Part shown: piece by piece, positions 21,044 through 25,972 of the stretch
How the letters are laid out: every line of letters starts with the position of its first letter
How positions within the stretch are numbered: the first letter of the stretch is position 1
IMG/VR virus record: IMGVR_UViG_2162886015_000007
Coordinates: 1-25,972 of that record
DNA length: 25,972 nt
From: a virus
Reading direction: 5' to 3' (one strand)
Position numbers and translations under genes: made by a program
The notes under the pieces: model-generated
What the model was told of the DNA's origin: nothing
Database searches by the model: none
Seen by the model: the letters and a program-made list of their open reading frames with translations, nothing else

Positions 21044-21631
21044 ATGGGATCCGACGAGGACGACTGGGACAGCCACCTCGCCGCCGTAGCGCTGGCCGTG
21101 CTGCCCGCGCCCGTCGACCGGGCCACCGTGCTGCGGGAAGCCGCCCAGATCGCCGACGCACTCCCGCGGCCCGACCGATACCAGCACACCCTCGGCGAGG
21201 TGTGGGAGGAAGGCGCCCACGACGCCGCCGCCGAGCTGCGCCGCCTGGCCGCCGAGCCCGTGTCCGGCCCGGGTGGTGTGGTCGGCGAGACACGGCAGGC
21301 CGAGGAGCAGGCCGACCGACTCATCTGCCCAGGACCGAACTGCGACGAGGACGTCACCGACTACAACGAAGACGACCACGTATTCCGCAAGGGCGACGAA
21401 CGCCCGTACTGCTCCGGCGAGTGCGTCGTCGCCGCGTATCGGCTGGAACTCAAGGCCCAGCAGGGCGATGCGCCATCGACGGTCCATGGATGCCCGCCCG
21501 ACGGCTCTGGTCTGACGCCGTGCTGTGGCCGCACGCCGTTCGAACTCCCGCGCACCGACCGGATCAGCAGCGAGGCCACCGTCACGTGCACCGGGCCCGC
21601 CGCCGTGGCCCAGCCCGACGGGGAGGCCTGA
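21044..21631 (+). CDS. Zinc-ribbon protein, probably 3' part of the frameshifted gene
   Basis: From the ATG at 21044 the product is 195 aa, but good coding continues upstream in frame to about 20890 (ALERIAAAFREHYLSTN, CRCGGWREPGP). The ATG has no ribosome binding site. The protein has a helical HLAAVALAVL stretch and a repeat-like ATVLREAAQIADAL. It then has two zinc-type groups, ICPGPNCDED with YCSGEC, and GLTPCCGRTPFELP with TVTCTGP. The last is a phrase I recall from many actinobacterial mobile-element proteins. The whole may be a nucleic-acid-binding scaffold; the function is unknown. Confidence 0.6.
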   Translation: MGSDEDDWDSHLAAVALAVLPAPVDRATVLREAAQIADALPRPDRYQHTLGEVWEEGAHDAAAELRRLAAEPVSGPGGVVGETRQAEEQADRLICPGPNCDEDVTDYNEDDHVFRKGDERPYCSGECVVAAYRLELKAQQGDAPSTVHGCPPDGSGLTPCCGRTPFELPRTDRISSEATVTCTGPAAVAQPDGEA

Positions 21632-21634
21632 CCC

Positions 21635-22033
21635 ATGGCCGACACCCCCGAGCCGATCGTCCAGGCCGCGAAGTACACCGTGAACTGCCTCCCCGAAGAC
21701 GGCATCGACAGCCACGTCTTCGCCCTCACCGTCGAGTACCGAGGCGACGGACGCTGGGGCGTCTACCGCAACGCCCACTGCTGCCTCGGCGCCGACGGCA
21801 CCTGGTCCTACGGCTACGCCTGGCGCGACGGAGCACAGGAACCGGACGGCGACGAGGAGTGGACCGAGTACCACGCGGGCCGCGACGCCTGGCTCGACGC
21901 GCACCGGTTCGACGAGGAGACCGCGCTCCGGCTGGCGAAGGAGCAGGCGCCCCTCGTCACGGTGAACGGCTACACGGTGGCCGACGCGCTGCGCATGGCC
22001 GAGCGGCGCGCGGCGAAGGACCCGACCTCGTGA
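21635..22033 (+). CDS. Unknown 132-aa protein
   Basis: It is beta-rich: KYTVNCLPEDGIDSHVFALT, WGVYRNAHCCLGADGTWSYG, then a charged YHAGRDAWLDAHRF region and a helix VADALRMAERRAA. No family is recognised. It begins 3 bp after the preceding stop and overlaps the next GTG by 4 bp. Confidence 0.65.
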   Translation: MADTPEPIVQAAKYTVNCLPEDGIDSHVFALTVEYRGDGRWGVYRNAHCCLGADGTWSYGYAWRDGAQEPDGDEEWTEYHAGRDAWLDAHRFDEETALRLAKEQAPLVTVNGYTVADALRMAERRAAKDPTS

Positions 22034-22353
22034 CCGCGCTGCTCCTCGTCGACGCGATCGACGCCGCGAGCACGCTCCTCGACGCGGTCCTCGCCTGGAT
22101 CGTGGCCGCCGCGTTCGTGGTCACGGTCTGCCTGTACACGGCGATCCTCACCGGAGCGTGGGCGATACGGCGGGCGTGGCGGGCGGCACGTCGCGTGTGG
22201 ACCGGACGTGCCCTCAGGAAGCCACAGGCGCCCGTCTCCCGGCCTCAGACCCTCCCGCGCGGCTCTCGCGACGCCGGAACCCCTCACAGCCCCGCACAGG
22301 CCCCGTCACGCCCCGCGCCCTCCTGGGCCCACGCAGACAAGGAAGCCGCATGA
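22030..22353 (+). CDS. Small membrane protein (107 aa)
   Basis: GTG start overlapping the previous stop. One long hydrophobic segment (about 22-46, with IVAAAFVVTVCLYTAILTGA) is followed by a basic amphipathic helix (IRRAWRAARRVWTGRAL) and a disordered Pro/Ser tail ending SWAHADKEAA. The last 35 bp recur at 23258. The topology suggests an inner-membrane protein with a basic cytoplasmic side. Confidence 0.6.
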   Translation: MTALLLVDAIDAASTLLDAVLAWIVAAAFVVTVCLYTAILTGAWAIRRAWRAARRVWTGRALRKPQAPVSRPQTLPRGSRDAGTPHSPAQAPSRPAPSWAHADKEAA

Positions 22354-22356
22354 CCG
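22322..22356 (+). repeat. 35-bp direct repeat, copy 1
   Basis: This copy and 23258-23292 match at 33 of 35 positions. It spans the last codons of the membrane-protein gene, an AAGGA ribosome binding site and the ATG of the next gene, so it is a duplicated translation-start cassette. Confidence 0.85.
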
Positions 22357-22817
22357 ACCCCACCATCACCGACCTCCGCCGCGAACTGGAGAAAGCGCAG
22401 ATCGCCCTGATCGCCGCGCTGAAACACCTCGGCGCGCACGCCGAGATGAACGCAGCCCTTCACTGCGCGGACCGCGTCATGTACTCGCCCCTCCACGCCA
22501 AGATCGAGAGCACCATCGACGGCATCGACCACGCCCTCGCCCGCACCGCACAGACCGAACCCACCACACAGTTCGCACGATCTCTCGCGGACACCCAGGG
22601 CCTCGTCAAGATCCTCACCGACCTCGACCGCTGCCTGCACGGCCGCCATCAAGGCGACGACTGCGGCTCCTGTGGCGGCACCTCGCGCGGCAACCACCAC
22701 ATGCGGACGGGCACGGTCATCGGCTACGACCTGCGCGGCAACCACATCGTCATGCCCGACCGCGACTACAAGCACGACCCCGCCGCCTGGCGTATCCGGC
22801 CGGACGGAGGCGAGTAG
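22350..22817 (+). CDS. Unknown protein with Cys/His knuckle
   Basis: The product is 155 aa. The helical N-terminal part has ITDLRRELEKAQIALIAALK. A C-terminal group reads RCLHGRHQGDDCGSCGG, a C-x2-H and C-x2-C arrangement that could bind zinc, then GYDLRGNHIVMPDRDYKH. It starts from the first 35-bp repeat and ends 2 bp before the SLOG gene. Confidence 0.65.
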   Translation: MTDPTITDLRRELEKAQIALIAALKHLGAHAEMNAALHCADRVMYSPLHAKIESTIDGIDHALARTAQTEPTTQFARSLADTQGLVKILTDLDRCLHGRHQGDDCGSCGGTSRGNHHMRTGTVIGYDLRGNHIVMPDRDYKHDPAAWRIRPDGGE

Positions 22818-22819
22818 CC

Positions 22820-23245
22820 GTGACCGACCGCCCGTACCGAATCCTCGTCACCGGATCCCGCGGCTGGGACGACACCACCACCATCGCCGCAGCCATTGAG
22901 CAGGCAGTCCTCGACGCCGGAGCCCGGCCCGTTCTCGTCGTCCACGGAGCGTGCCCCTCGGGCGCCGACTGGCACGCCGACCACTACGCCCGCTGGATGC
23001 GCAGCAAGGGCGTTGCGATCGACGTCGAGCAGCACCGCGCGCAGGACTTCGGACCCTGGCCGTACTGCGGACCCATTCGCAACCGGCACATGGTCGAACT
23101 CGGCGCGGACGTGGCAATCGCGTTCATCGGCCCCTGCACCAGCTCGCGTTGCCGCAAGCCCCGACCGCACCCGTCCCACGGCGCGAGCGGCTGCGCCGAC
23201 CTCGCCGAACAGGCCGGGATCAAGACCCGCAGGTACACCGCGTGA
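22820..23245 (+). CDS. SLOG-superfamily (DUF2493/YspA-like) protein
   Basis: The product is 141 aa from a GTG. The Rossmann-like SLOG signature is clear: RILVTGSRGWDD at the start, VLVVHGACPSGADWHADHYA in the middle, and GPIRNRHMVELGADVAIAF. Two Cys and a His-rich insertion (CTSSRCRKPRPHPSHGASGC) sit before the last helix. SLOG proteins bind or make nucleotide-derived ligands, and some act in defence signalling; the ligand here is unknown. It ends over the GTG of the 15-codon frame. Confidence 0.85.
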   Translation: MTDRPYRILVTGSRGWDDTTTIAAAIEQAVLDAGARPVLVVHGACPSGADWHADHYARWMRSKGVAIDVEQHRAQDFGPWPYCGPIRNRHMVELGADVAIAFIGPCTSSRCRKPRPHPSHGASGCADLAEQAGIKTRRYTA

Positions 23246-23289
23246 CCCACAGCGCCCCCTGGGCCCGCACAGACAAGGAAGCCGCATGA
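23242..23289 (+). CDS. 15-codon mini-ORF bridging two genes
   Basis: GTG at 23242 overlaps the SLOG stop, and the TGA at 23287-23289 overlaps the next ATG. The peptide (VTHSAPWARTDKEAA) copies the tail of the membrane protein ending at 22353 through the 35-bp repeat. It could relay ribosomes to the next gene or be a by-product of the duplication. Confidence 0.35.
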   Translation: MTHSAPWARTDKEAA

Positions 23290-23292
23290 CCG
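23258..23292 (+). repeat. 35-bp direct repeat, copy 2
   Basis: Second copy of the sequence at 22322-22356, two mismatches. It supplies the AAGGA and ATG of the gene at 23286. Confidence 0.85.
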
Positions 23293-23555
23293 CCAACCCG
23301 TCCCTCCGCGACCGCATCGTCGGCATCGCAGGCCCCGACATCGCCGACCGGATCATCGCCGTCCTCGACGAGGAAGCCGTCACCCCCTGCCGCGACGCCG
23401 ACTGTGTGCGCCGTCGGCGGCACTCCCGTATCGACCGCCACCTCTGGCGCCACGAGGCCAACGCCCCGCTCTCCCGCTGGCTGTTCGGCTGGCGCTGCTT
23501 CACCTGCGGTCGGTCGACCTGGCGCCACATCCACAAGCCGGGGACCGCCTCGTGA
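23286..23555 (+). CDS. Small Cys-rich protein (89 aa)
   Basis: A helical start (LRDRIVGIAGPDIADRIIAV) leads to two Cys pairs: TPCRDADCVRRRRHSRIDRH and WRCFTCGRSTW. The set could form one zinc site, with basic residues around it. Nucleic acid binding is inferred. It overlaps the next GTG by 4 bp. Confidence 0.6.
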   Translation: MTANPSLRDRIVGIAGPDIADRIIAVLDEEAVTPCRDADCVRRRRHSRIDRHLWRHEANAPLSRWLFGWRCFTCGRSTWRHIHKPGTAS

Positions 23556-23680
23556 CCCGCGTCGACTGGGGCTGGACCCTCGCCGTCACCGTCATCGTCG
23601 CCCCGTTCGCCTACTGCGCCCTCACCACCATCCGACACACCTGGCACGCACTCACACACCGCAACCGGAGAACCCGATGA
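23552..23680 (+). CDS. Small single-pass membrane protein (42 aa)
   Basis: GTG start overlapping the previous stop. WGWTLAVTVIVAPFAYCALT is hydrophobic and the tail is basic (HRNRRTR). Its stop overlaps the next ATG. The role is unknown. Confidence 0.5.
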   Translation: MTRVDWGWTLAVTVIVAPFAYCALTTIRHTWHALTHRNRRTR

Positions 23681-24012
23681 CCACACCCGCCGACGAGGTC
23701 CACGCGGCAGCGAACAGGCTGCTTGCCCTCGCCGAAGCCGTCGACCATGACATCGCCACCAACCCGTACTGGTCCGTTGAGCGTCCCCAGCCGCACGCCC
23801 ACGCGCCGCTGTATGCACGGGGCATCGACCGTGCAACCCCGGCCGCCGCCGCGTTCGCCGCCGCCATGCACCCCGGCGTCGCTGCGGCCATCGCGGCCTG
23901 GCTGCAAGTTGAGGCGTTCCAGGTCATGCACAACGGCCGCAGCATCGCCACCACACACCACGCCCTCGCCGTCGCCCGACAGATCAACGGGACGGGAGAC
24001 CAGCAGCGATGA
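23677..24012 (+). CDS. Conserved phage-type protein; paralogue of 5546 gene
   Basis: The product is 111 aa. A helix (VHAAANRLLALAEAVDHDI) is followed by a variable middle, AAMHPGVAAAIAAWLQVEA and HALAVARQINGT. That C-terminal layout matches the product of 5546-5986 (residues about 91-143). Proteins of this type recur in Streptomyces prophages, to my recollection, without known function. Confidence 0.7.
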   Translation: MTTPADEVHAAANRLLALAEAVDHDIATNPYWSVERPQPHAHAPLYARGIDRATPAAAAFAAAMHPGVAAAIAAWLQVEAFQVMHNGRSIATTHHALAVARQINGTGDQQR

Positions 24013-24530
24013 CCGACCGCATCCCGCTCGACGACATGACCAGCGACCAACTCGACGCCCTGTACGACCAGCTCGACGAGGCCCGCGACGGCGAACGCGA
24101 ACTCGGCACCAGCGTCACCTACTGGGTCACCCTCGCCACCCGACACCAACTCTGGGGCCAACGCCGCTGGACCGCCTGGAAGTCAGCCCGGGTCAGGGCA
24201 CGCAACGCCGACGCGACCCTCACCCGCGTCCGTGCCCTCCGCGACGACCTCCGCGGCATCACCGGCGCCCGCTACATCGCCGACATGCTCGACAACATCC
24301 TCAACTCGGCGGCCGACGAGCGGCCCGGCGTCTACGCGCGCATGGTCAACCGGCCACTCAGCGACAGCACAGTCGCCGCGATCCGAGCCCGGCTGGAGTC
24401 CGGCACCACACCGACCCGCCGCGTCCGGTGCCGCCCGCCCGTTCCGTGTCCCGCGTGTGCCCGCGCCGGACAAGCCGGACTCGCACCCACCGAACTGCAC
24501 CCCGAATGCCGCAACCAGGAGCAGCACTGA
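24009..24530 (+). CDS. Helical protein with C-terminal Cys pair, unknown
   Basis: The product is 173 aa. The start (LDDMTSDQLDALYDQLDEAR) is a phrase I have seen in other actinophage proteins. Long charged helices follow, then TVAAIRARLESG and CPACARAG, with a late HPECRN. The Cys pair may bind zinc. It overlaps both neighbours. Confidence 0.65.
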   Translation: MTDRIPLDDMTSDQLDALYDQLDEARDGERELGTSVTYWVTLATRHQLWGQRRWTAWKSARVRARNADATLTRVRALRDDLRGITGARYIADMLDNILNSAADERPGVYARMVNRPLSDSTVAAIRARLESGTTPTRRVRCRPPVPCPACARAGQAGLAPTELHPECRNQEQH

Positions 24531-24745
24531 TGGCCGACCCCACCCCCGCCGCCGAAGCCCTCCTCGCCGCATACGACGCCACCCAACTCGCCGAAATGCA
24601 CGCCGCCACTTGCGCCCGGATCAAGCGGGTCCGGGCGCTGCACCGGCGGGAGTACGAGACGTGCACGTGGTGCTCGACGAACGACCGGTACCAGGAGTGG
24701 CCGTGCCCGACGGTGGCCGCACTCGACGGACAGGAGCAGCCATGA
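24530..24745 (+). CDS. Small Cys protein (71 aa)
   Basis: Starts in a TGATG overlap. Helices (AEALLAAYDATQLAEMH, TCARIKRVRALHRREYE) are followed by TCTWCSTNDRYQEWPCPT, a C-x2-C plus C set. It may pair with the HTH gene that begins 4 bp before its stop ends. Confidence 0.6.
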   Translation: MADPTPAAEALLAAYDATQLAEMHAATCARIKRVRALHRREYETCTWCSTNDRYQEWPCPTVAALDGQEQP

Positions 24746-25080
24746 TCCGAGACGACGGGGGACTGGCTGTGAGAGCCCTGACAGTCCGGCAGCGGCAAGT
24801 CCTCAACCTCGTTGCAGCCGGCCACACCAGCGCGCAGATCGGGCGACAGTTCGGCATCGCCGGCCCCAGCGTGCAACGCCACCTCCACGAGATCTACCAG
24901 CAGCTCGGCGCCCACGACCGTGCGCATGCCGTCGCGTTGGCCATCTACCACGGACACATCACCCTCGCCGAACTCGCTCGCATCGCAGCCCCTAAGCCCA
25001 CTCACGACAGCGGCCCGACCGTCGCCGAAGCGAAAGCCGACGACGACGCGCACTGGAACACCAAGTACGACCGCCCCTAG
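24742..25080 (+). CDS. LuxR-type HTH-only regulator
   Basis: The product is 112 aa. The GerE/LuxR helix-turn-helix is clear: LTVRQRQVLNLVAAGHTSAQ, IGRQFGIAGPSVQRHLHEIY, QQLGAHDRAHAVALAIYHG. There is no receiver, PAS or ligand domain, so it is a solo DNA-binding protein. It may activate later phage genes; that is inference from its place near the end of the early region. Confidence 0.8.
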   Translation: MIRDDGGLAVRALTVRQRQVLNLVAAGHTSAQIGRQFGIAGPSVQRHLHEIYQQLGAHDRAHAVALAIYHGHITLAELARIAAPKPTHDSGPTVAEAKADDDAHWNTKYDRP

Positions 25081-25119
25081 CCCAGCCCGCACGCCAGCAC
25101 GCCGCAAGGAGCCACCGCC

Positions 25120-25770
25120 GTGACCGACGCCCACGTCTGCGCCAGCTGCAACGCCAACCTCTGGGACACCGAACTCGCCGCCGGCCGACACGTCTGCTAC
25201 CGCTGCGAAGACCGCGCCGCCGAACAACTCCACACCATTCGCGGCGCCTTCAAGCGCCTCGACAGCCTCGACGCCCTCATGAAGGTCAGCGCGGGCAGCG
25301 ACGGCCCCCGCGGCGCCAGCCGGGAAGCACCCGCACCGCTACGCATCGCGATCCTCAACCAGACCGGGCCCGGCGGCGTCGTCGCCCAGCTCCAGGCCAT
25401 CGAGGACGACTGGCGGAAAGCCCTCGGCTGGAGCATCGCCCCCACCCGGCACCACGGCGACATCGACGGCGTCACCGTCTTCCTGATCAACAACCTGCCG
25501 TGGGCGTGCGAACGCTACGGCGAGATCGCCGACGACCTCGGAACCATCTCCAACATCCACAACACGCTGAACAGCCTCGAAACCGGCGAACGCAAACCCC
25601 GCAGCTTCGCCGCCTACTGCGAGACCGAAGACTGCGAAGGCCAGTTGCGGATCACCCTCTGGACCGCTCGCGCCACCTGCCCGACCTGCTCCACCGGCTA
25701 CGAAAAAGCTGGTCTCGCCGGGCTTCGCACTGAGCTCGACCCCGACCCCGTTCAACAGCCCGCAGCATGA
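25120..25770 (+). CDS. Zinc-ribbon phage protein, possibly regulatory
   Basis: The product is 216 aa from a GTG with AAGGAG upstream. The N-terminal ribbon reads VCASCNANLW and VCYRCEDRA. The middle has QLQAIEDDWRKALGW and a helical section with LGTISNIHNTLNS. The C-terminal ribbon reads YCETEDCEGQ and ATCPTCSTGYE. Ribbons at both ends of a helical core recur in actinophage early proteins. A DNA-binding role is inferred. It is followed by a strong terminator. Confidence 0.75.
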   Translation: MTDAHVCASCNANLWDTELAAGRHVCYRCEDRAAEQLHTIRGAFKRLDSLDALMKVSAGSDGPRGASREAPAPLRIAILNQTGPGGVVAQLQAIEDDWRKALGWSIAPTRHHGDIDGVTVFLINNLPWACERYGEIADDLGTISNIHNTLNSLETGERKPRSFAAYCETEDCEGQLRITLWTARATCPTCSTGYEKAGLAGLRTELDPDPVQQPAA

Positions 25771-25771
25771 C

Positions 25772-25808
25772 GAACGCCCCCGCAGCCAACCCGGCTGCGG
25801 GGGCGTTC
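25772..25808. terminator. Strong bidirectional terminator hairpin
   Basis: Perfect 16-bp arms (25772-25787 and 25793-25808) enclose a 5-nt loop, starting 2 bp after the TGA. It lies between convergent coding ends (25770 plus, 25819 minus), so it probably serves both. It is the longest perfect hairpin I found in the window. Confidence 0.8.
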
Positions 25809-25818
25809 CGTTGCGCGG

Positions 25819-25972
25819 CTACCGGTACCAGTACTTGACGCCCCGGTGGTGCGAGCACGTCCCCCGGAAGTGCGCTGAGTACGAGTACGTCCCGTCCTTG
25901 CACTTCGCCGTAGCCCCACGCGGATGCGGCGAGTTGGCTTTGCAGGCGCCCGTCGTGTGATGCGCACACGAG
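25819..25972 (-). CDS. DUF3761-type protein, 3' end only
   Basis: The minus strand reads, to a TAG at 25819-25821, CAHHTTGACKANSPHPRGAT, then AKCKDGTYSYSAHFRGTC, then SHHRGVKYWYR. The KCKDGTYS, RGTCSHH and GV phrases match DUF3761, a small Cys-rich domain of secreted or membrane-anchored bacterial and phage proteins. The start lies beyond the window. Four Cys suggest disulfides outside the cytoplasm. It faces the early operon and could be a lysogen-expressed gene, which is inference from orientation. Confidence 0.75.
   Translation of the reverse strand, partial: SCAHHTTGACKANSPHPRGATAKCKDGTYSYSAHFRGTCSHHRGVKYWYR

Noticed and set aside
1-25972. tRNA, rRNA, CRISPR array or insertion sequence
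   Set aside because: I saw no cloverleaf, ribosomal sequence, regularly spaced repeat-spacer array, transposase or terminal inverted repeats. A tRNA scan and CRISPR search would settle this.

Overview
The window reads as actinobacterial, most likely Streptomyces or a close relative. G+C is very high, third codon positions are almost always G or C, GTG starts are common, and the families present are typical of Streptomyces chromosomes and prophages. It appears to hold the integration end and early region of an integrated prophage or phage-like element, with a short chromosomal flank on the left. No structural (head, tail, terminase) or lysis gene is visible.

Layout. (1) 1-2340 is the probable host flank: a membrane-anchored MmpS-like protein (minus) diverging from a membrane-anchored Mrr-type nuclease (plus). 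(2) 2341-4053 is the integration module: a host-like 3' gene fragment (candidate attL) abutting a tyrosine integrase, plus a small gene upstream of it. (3) 4218-5443 is a divergent control region: an XRE-like regulator (minus) faces a small HTH protein and a Xis/MerR-like protein (plus). The spacer holds a phased array of GCTA-containing repeats and a 15-bp palindrome over the plus promoter. (4) 5546-9069 is a run of eleven small, translationally coupled genes, mostly unknown. (5) 9179-9916 is a TerF-like von Willebrand A gene with a hairpin on each side. (6) 10093-15353 is a recombination and DNA-modification block: RecT annealase, a DEDDh exonuclease, small HTH and membrane proteins, an HTH plus HNH-like protein and a C5-cytosine methyltransferase. 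(7) 15409-15726 (minus) is an orphan Phd/YefM antitoxin diverging from (8) 15858-18719, the replication module: an initiator-like protein, a DnaC-like loader and a DnaB-like helicase. The initiator gene carries iteron-like GAAGCA repeats in all three reading frames, which makes it a candidate internal origin. (9) 18719-25770 is a long chain of small accessory genes, including DUF4326, a SLOG/DUF2493 protein, zinc-ribbon proteins, a LuxR-type HTH protein and one gene that appears frameshifted. A strong hairpin ends it, facing the 3' end of a DUF3761-type gene on the minus strand.

How the parts may work together. The divergent regulators probably set the lysogenic versus lytic choice. GCTAAG hexamers recur in both the switch region and the antitoxin/replication promoter region, so one regulator might act at both. 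RecT and the exonuclease would serve recombination, the initiator, loader and helicase would start replication, and the methyltransferase may protect phage DNA. All function calls come from reading motifs by eye; no database search was possible.
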